Source: Cerasicoccus frondis
GTDB lineage: Bacteria > Verrucomicrobiota > Verrucomicrobiia > Opitutales > Cerasicoccaceae
Assembly: GCA_031296915.1 (NCBI GenBank)
Contig: JAVDPC010000042.1
Span: 1 to 39,411, forward strand
Length of the DNA: 39,411 nucleotides
Direction of reading: 5' to 3'
Part shown: in pieces, positions 31,988-39,313 of the stretch
How the letters are laid out: each line of letters opens with the position of its first letter
Numbering within the stretch: position 1 is the stretch's first letter
The notes under the pieces: model-generated
Database searches by the model: none
What the model saw: only the letters and a program-made list of their open reading frames with translations
What the model was told of the DNA's origin: nothing
Program-made: the position numbers and the translations under genes

Positions 31988-32791
31988 CTACCGTCGACGG
32001 CGCACGTAAACGATGCCCAAAACCGCAACACCAAGCAACATCGCGTAAGTCGAGGGCTCGGGAACAGGCGTCACAGTCAAGCGCGCAGCGGCCAAGCCGG
32101 CCCAACTGCCTGCGCTGGAGTCATTCACGCGGACATCCAACGTGCCAGCCCCACCAACGGTTACCCCGGCGACATTCATGTAGCGCGCGGCATCGTTGCC
32201 ATCCTCTAGTGCACGGAAAACCACATCCTGAGTGGTGTTGCCCACCCAATAGGCGGCAGACGTGGCCGTGCCGTCTTTTTCCAGCACATTCAGACCAAAC
32301 CAGGATACGCCGCCATCGAGAGAATACTCATAAAAACCATAAGATCCAGACGTGCTGTTGCGCGACATCCACAAGTCAATATCGACGGTATCCCCCGGCG
32401 TCAGATTGCCAAAAGTGATGGTGAAATCCGTGTCCACATTGGTGCTGGTAAAGAAGTAGTCCGCAGCGGCGGCGGTATTGGCTAAAGAGCCATCCGTCGT
32501 GACCCACGAAGGGCCGCCTGTGGCATTGTTAAAGGTGTTCGCATTGCCATTGGAGGAGTCCGTCATCGTCCCGGAGTGGTTCAGCGTCAGCCCCATGCCG
32601 GTTGAGCCGATTGTATCCGCGATTTGGCTGCCATTCACGCCGCTGGGCGCCGTGTAGGCATTCCACGCGCTAGCGCCGCCAGGGTAACCATTGGAGTTGG
32701 CCACGTTGTTAAAATCGATGAGGAAAACATCTGCTTGGGCCGAGACTGACAGTAATGCAACGCTCGCCAGAGAAAGGGTATAGAACTTCAT
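31988..32791 (-). CDS. PEP-CTERM sorting domain protein
   Basis: A 267-residue secreted protein. Residues 1-21 form a signal peptide (MKFYTLSLASVALLSVSAQA). The middle is a beta-rich, Asn/Gly/Thr-rich domain with DFTITFGNLTPGDTVDIDLWMSRNS and low cysteine content. The C-terminus is a PEP-CTERM signal: VPEPSTYAMLLGVAVLGIVYVRRRR, i.e. the PEP motif, one membrane helix and an arginine cluster. Exosortase would recognise this signal; none is in the window. The function is unknown, probably surface matrix. It lies on the minus strand between ribBA and ribH. ATG 32791 is preferred over 32800 because it starts the signal peptide directly. Confidence 0.88.
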   Translation of the reverse strand: MKFYTLSLASVALLSVSAQADVFLIDFNNVANSNGYPGGASAWNAYTAPSGVNGSQIADTIGSTGMGLTLNHSGTMTDSSNGNANTFNNATGGPSWVTTDGSLANTAAAADYFFTSTNVDTDFTITFGNLTPGDTVDIDLWMSRNSTSGSYGFYEYSLDGGVSWFGLNVLEKDGTATSAAYWVGNTTQDVVFRALEDGNDAARYMNVAGVTVGGAGTLDVRVNDSSAGSWAGLAAARLTVTPVPEPSTYAMLLGVAVLGIVYVRRRR

Positions 32792-32950
32792 TTGGGGCAT
32801 ATAGAAACACTACTTTTTCCGAGCATCACTGTAAAGTGCATTCAAGGCAAAATTTCGAAGTGGCGCCAGACCCGTCGCGGAGGCTGATTTTCTTATCGCC
32901 AAAGCCGCCTCCGATGCCCACTGTCCTTCCCTTGCCCAATTGCCAAAACC

Positions 32951-33523
32951 ATGAGCGAGCACCAAGCACAGTTTGACGACCTGGACGCCAGCGACCTGTA
33001 TTTTTCCATCATCGCCGCCCGTTACAACGGCGAGCTGATCGATGTGCTCATCCAGCGAGCCGTTCAAACACTGGTCGACCACGGAGCCAACCCGGAGAAC
33101 ATCGACATCAACCGCGTCCCCGGCTCCAACGAGATACCGTACCTGGCCAGCATGCATGGCCTCACCGGACAGTATGACTGCATCATAGGCTTGGGCGTCA
33201 TCATCAAAGGCGGAACCACGCACGACGAGGTCATCGCTCACTCCACCGCCATTGCGCTGCACTCCGCGGCCATGACCAACGAGACGCCGATCATCAACGG
33301 CATCATCACCGCCAACACCGAGGAGCAGGCCATCGACCGCGTCAAAGGCCCCCTCGACCGCGGCGCTGAGTTCGCCCGCGCCGCCATCGAAATGGCCCGC
33401 CACAAGCTCGACGTAGTGGAGACCCTCGACGAGCTTGAGGAAGCCGAGTTTCTGGAAGACTACACCAGCAGCGGTGACGATGACGACGATGACGATTTAA
33501 AACGACTTTTCCGCAAGAACTAG
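32951..33523 (+). CDS. ribH: 6,7-dimethyl-8-ribityllumazine synthase
   Basis: A 190-residue enzyme that condenses DHBP and the pyrimidine intermediate into lumazine, the precursor of riboflavin. The motifs are present in order: IIAARYNGEL, RVPGSNEIPYLA (usually VPGAFEIP), GVIIKGGTTHDEVIA with catalytic H91, and NGIITANTEEQAIDR. The core ends near residue 152; a further 38 residues are acidic (ELEEAEFLEDYTSSG then seven Asp) and end in KRLFRKN. The extension is unusual for the family. The leader has a 7-bp stem CGGAGGC/GCCTCCG (32878-32913) but no FMN riboswitch core. nusB follows after 12 bp. Confidence 0.95.
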   Translation: MSEHQAQFDDLDASDLYFSIIAARYNGELIDVLIQRAVQTLVDHGANPENIDINRVPGSNEIPYLASMHGLTGQYDCIIGLGVIIKGGTTHDEVIAHSTAIALHSAAMTNETPIINGIITANTEEQAIDRVKGPLDRGAEFARAAIEMARHKLDVVETLDELEEAEFLEDYTSSGDDDDDDDLKRLFRKN

Positions 33524-33535
33524 CTTTTTACGACC

Positions 33536-33997
33536 ATGAGCGACCAGCCCACCAGCAAGCCGCCCAGCGCCCGACGCCAAAACCGCGTCGCCGCAATGCA
33601 ATTCCTCTACATGTGTGAGTCCAACGACCCACAGGACCTCGGCCAAGCCCTTCGGCTCTTTTTTGAGAACCAGGAGAAGGAGCGCGACTATTATTCGTTT
33701 GGCGAAGAGCTCGCCGCCGAAGCCTGGGAAAAGCACGAGGAAGTCGACGCCGTCATCCGCGAATATGCGCACAACTGGTCCTTCGAGCGCATCGCCAAGG
33801 TCGACTTGGCCATCCTGCGCTTGGCGTTGTTCGAGCTTAAATACCGCCTCGATATCCCCCCCATCGTCACGATCAACGAGGCCATCGACCTGACCAAGGA
33901 GTACTCCGACCCCGAAGCGCGCCGCTTCATCAACGGCATCCTCGACCGCTACAAGGGCACCCTCCAGCGCCCTCTCCGCTCCGCCGCCACGAAATAA
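33536..33997 (+). CDS. nusB: Transcription antitermination factor NusB
   Basis: A 153-residue helical protein that binds BoxA RNA with NusE/S10 during rRNA antitermination. The conserved N-terminal helix SARRQNRVAAMQFLYMCE and the C-terminal part IAKVDLAILRLALFELKY-RLDIPPIVTINEAIDLTKEYSDPEARRFINGILD are typical of NusB. It is 12 bp after ribH and 12 bp before ftsY, in the classical ribH-nusB arrangement. The start is preceded by ACC with no Shine-Dalgarno sequence. An antisense open frame of 307 codons over nusB/ftsY is a shadow. Confidence 0.95.
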   Translation: MSDQPTSKPPSARRQNRVAAMQFLYMCESNDPQDLGQALRLFFENQEKERDYYSFGEELAAEAWEKHEEVDAVIREYAHNWSFERIAKVDLAILRLALFELKYRLDIPPIVTINEAIDLTKEYSDPEARRFINGILDRYKGTLQRPLRSAATK

Positions 33998-34009
33998 GTT
34001 TTTGCAGCC

Positions 34010-34945
34010 ATGGCGATGAAATCCTTCCTGAGCCGGTTCAATGAGGGCCTTAAGCGCACGACGCCCACTTTCTACAAGGCCTTTGGCAAGGTGGGCGGCG
34101 TTTTCAGCGGCAAGAAACTCGACGAAGACGCCATCGACGAGCTCGAAGAAGCGCTCTACGGAGCGGACTTCGGCGTCGAGACCGCGACTGAGATCATGGA
34201 CGAGATTCAGGCCGCCTACAAAAAGGACAAGTCCTTGCGCGGTCAGGACGCCGCCGCCATCGGCGCCTCCGTCCTCCGCCGCGTCCTCGATGGCGCCGAA
34301 CCGCCCGAAAATTTCCTCTCTGGCGCGAGCCCCGAAGTCATTTGCCTGATCGGCGTCAACGGCTCGGGCAAGACGACCACCACCGCCAAGCTCGGCTGGC
34401 GCTTTACCGAAAACGGCCAAGGCGTTGTCATCGGGGCATGCGACACCTTCCGCGCCGCCGCCAATGAACAGATTAAATCCTGGGCGGACCGCCTAAACCT
34501 CGACTTGATTGCCAGCCACCATGGGGCCGATTCCGCCGCCGTCGCTTTCGACGCTTGGCAGGCCGCCAAAAACCGTGGCCGCGACGTGCTCATTCTCGAC
34601 ACTGCGGGCCGACTCCACACCAAGGGCAACCTGATGGAGGAGTTGAAGAAGATTCGCCGCGTCCTCCAAAAGAACGACGAAACCGCGCCACACCACGCCT
34701 GGCTCGTGCTCGACGGCTCCATCGGCTCCAACTCCATCGAGCAAGCGCGCAAATTCCACGAAGCGTTCGGCCTCACCGGCCTCGTCATTACCAAGCTCGA
34801 CGGCACCAGCCGCGGCGGCGCCCTCGTCGGCATCTACCGCGAGCTCAAGATCCCGATTTACTTCGTGGGCCTTGGCGAGCAAAAGGAAGATCTTCAGCCC
34901 TTTAGCGTCGACAACTATGTCAACGCGATCTTCGGCTTGGATTAA
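34010..34945 (+). CDS. ftsY: Signal recognition particle receptor FtsY
   Basis: A 311-residue SRP GTPase that receives ribosome-SRP complexes at the membrane. The N domain covers about residues 5-100, and the G domain has G1 GVNGSGKTTTTAK (115-127), DTFRAAANEQ, DTAGR, TKLDG and GLGEQKEDLQPF. There is no acidic A domain; the first residues MAMKSFLSRFNEGLKRTTPTF form an amphipathic helix that can bind the membrane. It is the last gene of the ribH-nusB-ftsY run. An inverted repeat of a dispersed type (34949-35019) follows the stop at once. Confidence 0.97.
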   Translation: MAMKSFLSRFNEGLKRTTPTFYKAFGKVGGVFSGKKLDEDAIDELEEALYGADFGVETATEIMDEIQAAYKKDKSLRGQDAAAIGASVLRRVLDGAEPPENFLSGASPEVICLIGVNGSGKTTTTAKLGWRFTENGQGVVIGACDTFRAAANEQIKSWADRLNLDLIASHHGADSAAVAFDAWQAAKNRGRDVLILDTAGRLHTKGNLMEELKKIRRVLQKNDETAPHHAWLVLDGSIGSNSIEQARKFHEAFGLTGLVITKLDGTSRGGALVGIYRELKIPIYFVGLGEQKEDLQPFSVDNYVNAIFGLD

Positions 34946-34948
34946 CTC

Positions 34949-35019
34949 GTAGCACAGGCATCTCGCCTGCGTGTTACAGTCAGTTGGAATTCGGGACACT
35001 GGCGGGACGCCTATGCGAC
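34949..35019. repeat. Imperfect inverted repeat after ftsY (AGGCNTCYCGCCT type)
   Basis: The left arm GTAGCACAGGCATCTCGCC (34949-34967) and right arm GGCGGGACGCCTATGCGAC (35001-35019) are complementary at 15 of 19 positions. Each arm can also fold on itself (CAGGC-ATCTC-GCCTG in the left). Such GGCGTCTCGCC repeats recur between genes in many bacteria. It begins 3 bp after the ftsY stop and may double as an mRNA end structure. Confidence 0.7.
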
Positions 35020-35071
35020 AAATTCTGTTCGCGGGGTTGCTTAAAAGCCCAGCGCGGTTAGGGTTGCATTC

Positions 35072-35833
35072 ATGGCAACTGAATATCCCCGCATCGCAAT
35101 CGTCACCGGCGCCACATCGGGCATTGGCGAAGCCACCGTTAAGGAGTTCATCGAAGCTGGTTACGCCGTCATCGGCACGGGCCGAACCGCCGCGAAGCTC
35201 GAAGCGTTGGAAGCCGAGCTCGGCAGCACGTTTGCCGGGCTGGCAGGCGACGGCGCCGACCCCGCAGTAATTGATGGATTATTCGCCCTGGCGAAAGCCA
35301 AGTTTGGCGCCGAACCCGACATTGTGGTGGTCAATGCAGGCCGAGGTCTGGGCGGCTCGGTGAAGGACGCCGACCTGTCTGAGTTTGAAGACATGCTGCG
35401 CATCAACGTCACTGGCGCAATTCGCCTCATGCAAACGGCGGCACAGAAAATGGCAGTCGCGCAGCAAGAGCATTTCCCCAAGAAGGCCGCCGACATCGTG
35501 GTGATCGGCTCTGTGGTTGGCCGACAGGTGTCGCCGTTTAGCGCAGTCTATGGCGGCTCGAAGTTTGCCATCCACTCAATGGCTGAGGGCCTGCGCCGCG
35601 AGGTCGGCCCGCTGGGCGTTCGCGTGACCACTGTCGCGCCGGGTATTGTCATTAGTGGTTTTCAGGATGTCGCCGGCTACAGCGATGAGATGCTGCAAAC
35701 CTTCGAAAAGAAATTTGCGCCGATGCTTGTGGGCAAAGACATCGCCGAGGCGATCCACCATGTGGTCGCACTGCCGCCACATGTCCACATGAGCGACATC
35801 GTGGTCCGTCCCACTCGGCAGGACTACCCTTAA
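35072..35833 (+). CDS. Short-chain dehydrogenase/reductase (SDR)
   Basis: A 253-residue classical SDR oxidoreductase. The cofactor motif is TGATSGIGE (12-20), the structural NAG motif is VNAGRGL, and the active-site residues are Ser in IGSVVGRQ and YxxxK in YGGSKFAIHS. TGR near residue 36 suggests NADP(H) use. The last 30 residues (IHHVVALPPHVHMSDIVVRPTRQDYP) are typical of the YdfG/serine dehydrogenase-like branch. The substrate is unknown. It stands alone, 74 bp before the CsgG/PEGA operon, with no Shine-Dalgarno sequence. Confidence 0.94.
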   Translation: MATEYPRIAIVTGATSGIGEATVKEFIEAGYAVIGTGRTAAKLEALEAELGSTFAGLAGDGADPAVIDGLFALAKAKFGAEPDIVVVNAGRGLGGSVKDADLSEFEDMLRINVTGAIRLMQTAAQKMAVAQQEHFPKKAADIVVIGSVVGRQVSPFSAVYGGSKFAIHSMAEGLRREVGPLGVRVTTVAPGIVISGFQDVAGYSDEMLQTFEKKFAPMLVGKDIAEAIHHVVALPPHVHMSDIVVRPTRQDYP

Positions 35834-35907
35834 GATCGTTGAGAACGGCCTGCGCAAACCTCGCTTTTCCTTTTGATTCTCGGGCAATCTTGATTACGCT
35901 GTGATTC

Positions 35908-37020
35908 ATGCCGATACCGTTATTTCGTTTTCTGCTGATCTCACTGCTGGCTGCCGCCAACGCATTTGGCCAAACCGAGGGGCGCAAGACTGCCGTTTTC
36001 GTCAATAACTTGGCGGGCATCGAGCTCGCCGATAAAGCCAATGCGCTGGAGTCGCTGCTAGCAGCGAACCTCAATGGCCAGGGTTTCAACGTAATCAGCC
36101 GGCAAGAGGTCGTAAACTCGCTGGAAAGCGCACCGGATATCGAAGACTTGGGCCGAGCGCTGGCGTCCAGTTCCTCCGCCCTGCGCCTCGCACAAACGCT
36201 GAATGCGGATTACCTGATCGTCGCCAACCTTGTTTCCTTCGGCCAGCGCAATGTAAAATATAGGGGCTACGACATCGCCACAGCCAACACCACCTATACC
36301 CTCCGCGTGTCCTACAGCCTACTGGAAGCCAGCGGGGGGGCGGGTCTCGTCGGCGAAGAAATCTCCGTTTCCGAAACGCTGCGCGATAACGAGAGTATCG
36401 AAATCGTCGACACGGACCTGCTCAACGGGCTGCTCACCGAAGCCGCTGCGCTCATTGCTCAAAACGCCCGCGAGGAAGCCCAACTGGGCAACATCCCCGT
36501 GGCGCCACAGCCCGCAGCGCCCGTCAGTTTTGCAATCACGCCACGGCTGCAGGATATCGCCATCCCCAACGTGATCATCGACCAAGATAACGTCGTCACT
36601 TTGTCTGCGGAGAAATTTCCCATCGAAGCAGTGGGTGTGGATGTGGAGTTGGACGGCATCGTGATCGGCAGCGCCCCTGGCACGCTTGAAGCCCGCCCAG
36701 GCCTACACCAACTACGCCTGACCCGTGACGGCTTCGTCAGTTGGGAGCGCAATGTAAATCTCTACGACGGCTTTGTCCTCGTGGCGCAAATGAATTTCTC
36801 CGCCGACGGCCTGCAACAATGGCAGGAAATGAGCGCCTTCCTCCAGGATTTACAAAGCGGCCGCGAACTCAGCGACGCCGAAGCCGAGGAAATTCGCGGC
36901 AAGGCCGAAGCGCTGCGTCAGAGCGGTTTCCGCGTGGACACCAATCAGGCGCCCAGCTTCATCTACGAGAACAGCCTTTGGGGAAGTCCATTTCCAGTTC
37001 CTTATCAAGAAGTCGAATAA
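35908..37020 (+). CDS. Exported CsgG/TolB-like protein with PEGA domain
   Basis: A 370-residue exported protein with a signal peptide (MPIPLFRFLLISLLAAANAFG). The N-terminal half (residues 25-195) looks like the anticodon-binding-like/CsgG-TolB_N domain: KTAVFVNNLAG, FNVISRQEVVNSLE, LAQTLNADYLIVANLVSFGQR. Residues about 232-285 are a PEGA domain (VDVELDGIVIGSAPGTLEARPGLHQLRLTRDGF), a beta-domain thought to bind wall or surface structures. The C-terminal 70 residues are helical and charged. It starts a likely three-gene operon (gaps 27 and 37 bp). The role in the envelope is inferred; no name can be given. Confidence 0.78.
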   Translation: MPIPLFRFLLISLLAAANAFGQTEGRKTAVFVNNLAGIELADKANALESLLAANLNGQGFNVISRQEVVNSLESAPDIEDLGRALASSSSALRLAQTLNADYLIVANLVSFGQRNVKYRGYDIATANTTYTLRVSYSLLEASGGAGLVGEEISVSETLRDNESIEIVDTDLLNGLLTEAAALIAQNAREEAQLGNIPVAPQPAAPVSFAITPRLQDIAIPNVIIDQDNVVTLSAEKFPIEAVGVDVELDGIVIGSAPGTLEARPGLHQLRLTRDGFVSWERNVNLYDGFVLVAQMNFSADGLQQWQEMSAFLQDLQSGRELSDAEAEEIRGKAEALRQSGFRVDTNQAPSFIYENSLWGSPFPVPYQEVE

Positions 37021-37047
37021 AGCGGCTCCACTGCACGTTGAACGGCC

Positions 37048-37359
37048 ATGAAAAAATCATTCCTCACCCTCGCCGCTGTCTTAACGTTAGCCCTCGCCTC
37101 CACCTTGTTGGGAAAGGTCACCATTAACCAGCCCGGAGATTCTCCAACGTCCCCCAGCGCCGCAGCAGCAGTGGAAATTGTCCCCACCCGGGTCTCTTGG
37201 GAATACGACACTTATGAGGGAGGACGCCCCCTGTCCGAGAGCCAATTGAATGGCTACGGTCAGAAAGGTTGGGAGTTAGTCGGCTTCACCGCAGTTGGCT
37301 ACGATCCAACCACCAGCGCTGGAGCTCGCTATTATTACGTGTTCAAGCGGCCCAAATAA
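37048..37359 (+). CDS. Small exported DUF4177-like protein
   Basis: A 103-residue protein with a signal peptide (MKKSFLTLAAVLTLALASTLLG). After a Ser/Pro/Ala-rich linker, the mature C-terminus VSWEYDTYEGGRPLSESQLNGYGQKGWELVGFTAVGYDPTT...YYVFKRPK resembles the DUF4177 family, whose core is LN-x-x-G-x-x-GWELV ... YVFKR. DUF4177 proteins are small, of unknown function, and normally cytoplasmic; here it is exported. It sits between the PEGA and CsgG-like genes in one operon. The start is preceded by GGCC. Confidence 0.8.
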   Translation: MKKSFLTLAAVLTLALASTLLGKVTINQPGDSPTSPSAAAAVEIVPTRVSWEYDTYEGGRPLSESQLNGYGQKGWELVGFTAVGYDPTTSAGARYYYVFKRPK

Positions 37360-37396
37360 GTTGAATAAACCACGCACCACATTCGTTTAACCGACC

Positions 37397-38275
37397 ATGA
37401 AACCAATACTCGCCCTTTTCACGCTACTTGCCGCAACCGGTACCGCATTCGCCGACAAACCCACGCTGGCCATTCCACCCGTCAATGTCTCGCCCGCGAT
37501 CCAGCAAAGCAAAGGCAATCCAGCAGAGAAAGAAGCGCTGCCGCAGGTCATCGACTCCCTGCAAAGTCAGTTGCTCGCCTCCTTTGGTCAGACCGGCAAG
37601 TTCAATGTCGTCAGCCGGACCGATCTGCCGCCGCTCATACAAGAACAGACGCTTGGTCAGTCGGGCAATATCAACCAGAACAGCGCGGCTAAGCAAGGTG
37701 ACATCTCCGGCGCCAGCTACGTGTTGGTCGTGGGAATCGACTATTTCAACGTTGTTAGTGAACGCGCAAATTTTGCGTCCATCGCCCGCGAACAGCATCG
37801 CACGATGATCGGCGTCAACGCCGTGAGCCGACTTTATGACGCCAACACCGGCGTGCTCGTGGCCAGCGACACCTCATCCGTCGATGGCAATGACACCCGC
37901 CAGTATTTCGCCTTTGCTGATCGCGAGGGCAACCTCGAGAGCATCGTTTACAATAAAACAGCTCAGGCGCTCGCCCAACAAATTGCCTCCAACATCACCG
38001 CAGACCTTTACCCACCCAAAGTAGTCGCCAAGACGGGCAAGCAAATCACCATCAATCAAGGCTCGGCGCATGGCTTCAACCCCTCGGGAGCGCCCATGCT
38101 GGTCTACGCAGTGGGGGGGGATATGATCGACCCGGATACCGGCGAATCACTGGGCCAGGAAGAAGTGTTTTTAGGCAGGGCTACGATTCTGAGACAGGAC
38201 GAGCGTGTGACCATCGCAATTCTCGATGAAGACAATGGCGTCGAACGCGGGCACATCATCCGCGTTGGCAATTAA
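37397..38275 (+). CDS. Exported CsgG-family-like protein
   Basis: A 292-residue exported protein with signal peptide MKPILALFTLLAATGTAFA. The mature part follows the CsgG/FlgT-like plan: LAIPPVNVSPAIQQ, LASFGQTGKFNVVSRTDLPPLIQEQ, then GASYVLVVGIDYFNVVSE and VSRLYDANTGVLVASD. The C-terminus has KTGKQITINQGSAHGFNPSGAPMLVYAVGGDMIDPDTGESLGQEE, which is like the SHS2/TolB-like tail of FlgT-type proteins. There is no lipobox cysteine, so it is not a lipoprotein as CsgG itself is. It is the last of the three-gene secreted operon and shares architecture with the first member. A G8 run (38113-38120) is in frame within its coding part. Confidence 0.8.
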   Translation: MKPILALFTLLAATGTAFADKPTLAIPPVNVSPAIQQSKGNPAEKEALPQVIDSLQSQLLASFGQTGKFNVVSRTDLPPLIQEQTLGQSGNINQNSAAKQGDISGASYVLVVGIDYFNVVSERANFASIAREQHRTMIGVNAVSRLYDANTGVLVASDTSSVDGNDTRQYFAFADREGNLESIVYNKTAQALAQQIASNITADLYPPKVVAKTGKQITINQGSAHGFNPSGAPMLVYAVGGDMIDPDTGESLGQEEVFLGRATILRQDERVTIAILDEDNGVERGHIIRVGN

Positions 38276-38354
38276 AGCAGTAATCAAGACAAGCATGAGC
38301 GATTAAGCCATGCATCTGCACGGAGAAGCCATGGTAAAGCAAGCGGTTGATATG

Positions 38355-38388
38355 TATAATTAGGCTTAAATCAATTAGCCCTAATTAT
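38355..38388 (+). promoter_or_regulatory. TATAAT -10 box within a 33-nt palindrome
   Basis: TATAAT (38355-38360), preceded by TG, matches the -10 consensus and lies 39 bp before the ATG of the next gene. No clear -35 box is seen. The same bases start an inverted repeat with arms ATAATTAGG (38356-38364) and CCTAATTAT (38380-38388), a symmetric operator that a regulator could use to block the promoter. Confidence 0.5.
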
Positions 38389-38398
38389 CGATCTACCC

Positions 38399-39313
38399 AT
38401 GAATAAAACAGCGATTATTTCTCTTTCTCTCCTGCCTACGCTTCACCTTTCGGCCATCACTTGGGATGGCGGTGGCGGCGATGGCCTCTGGAGTAACCCA
38501 CTCAACTGGGACGGCGATGTCCTCCCCACCAGCGACGATAATGTCGTCATCGACAACGCCACCGTGACGGTGGACTCCCCCGCCTCCGCCAAACAGATAT
38601 CCCTCGGCAACAGTGGCTCAAGCACTGTAACGCTCAACGTAAATTCGACGCTCAGTTACTTTGACCAATTTGGCGCATCAGACTGGGGTGTGGTCGGCGA
38701 CACCATCAGCGTCAATGTCGGCTCCGGCGGCTTGATTGATGGCGGCGAAGCCAGCCGCATCGAAGGCACTGCGACGGTGACGATTGGCAGCGGCGGCATG
38801 ATTACCGGCGTTTATCGCCAACGGATCGACCCCACTATCCTGCTCGACGGTGGCGTTTACCGCTTCTCAGGTAGCAGCACCGGCAACCCGATCGGCACCT
38901 ACGCCCTCAATAACGGCTCGATCAGCGGCGCCAGCGGCACGCTTATTTTCACCGCTACCGGCGATGGCTTAAACCTCAATATCCAGCCATCGTCCGGCGT
39001 GACGTTTGACGTCGATCAACTCACGATTCAAATGGAAATGCTCGATGGTTATACGCCTCAAATCGGTGACTCATTCGACCTCTTCAATAACGGCGGCGCC
39101 TTCGACCTCGGCGACGGCTCCAACATCGCTTCCGAAACCGCAGACGGCAATTGGCTGATCACCTGGGACACTTCTCAGTGGAACCCAGGCACCGCTCTGG
39201 GCAAGGGCGTCATTTCCATTGCTGATGTCTCCAGCATCCCCGAACCGGAAACCTACGCGGGCCTTCTTGGCCTGGCTGCATTGACGATGCTTGCCCTCCG
39301 CCGCCGCAAATAA
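38399..39313 (+). CDS. PEP-CTERM sorting domain protein with beta-helix-like passenger
   Basis: A 304-residue secreted protein with signal peptide MNKTAIISLSLLPTLHLSA. The mature domain begins ITWDGGGGDGLWSNPLNWDGDVLPTSDDNVVIDNATV, typical of autotransporter/beta-helix surface proteins in Verrucomicrobiota and Planctomycetes, and goes on in Gly/Ser/Thr-rich repeats. The C-terminal sorting tail is IPEPETYAGLLGLAALTMLALRRRK: PEP motif, hydrophobic helix and arginines. It should be handled by an exosortase and end up in the matrix or on the surface. ATG 38399 has no Shine-Dalgarno sequence but follows the -10/palindrome region directly. The remaining 98 bases of the window show no gene. Confidence 0.9.
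   Translation: MNKTAIISLSLLPTLHLSAITWDGGGGDGLWSNPLNWDGDVLPTSDDNVVIDNATVTVDSPASAKQISLGNSGSSTVTLNVNSTLSYFDQFGASDWGVVGDTISVNVGSGGLIDGGEASRIEGTATVTIGSGGMITGVYRQRIDPTILLDGGVYRFSGSSTGNPIGTYALNNGSISGASGTLIFTATGDGLNLNIQPSSGVTFDVDQLTIQMEMLDGYTPQIGDSFDLFNNGGAFDLGDGSNIASETADGNWLITWDTSQWNPGTALGKGVISIADVSSIPEPETYAGLLGLAALTMLALRRRK

Noticed and set aside
32878..32950. FMN riboswitch upstream of ribH or ribBA
   Set aside because: Only a 7-bp stem is present before ribH; none of the conserved RFN-element blocks (for instance the GGGTGAAATTCCC-like segment) were found at either gene.
33497..34420. 307-codon antisense frame over nusB and ftsY
   Set aside because: It covers two conserved genes and their junction; the translation is Gly/Ala/Val/Asp-rich with no known fold.
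38113..38120. G8 run as a phase-variable tract in the CsgG-like gene
   Set aside because: Similar G/C runs occur in plain housekeeping genes here, e.g. the phosphatase gene at 12507-12514, and arise from adjacent Gly codons. The length is too short for confident phase variation.
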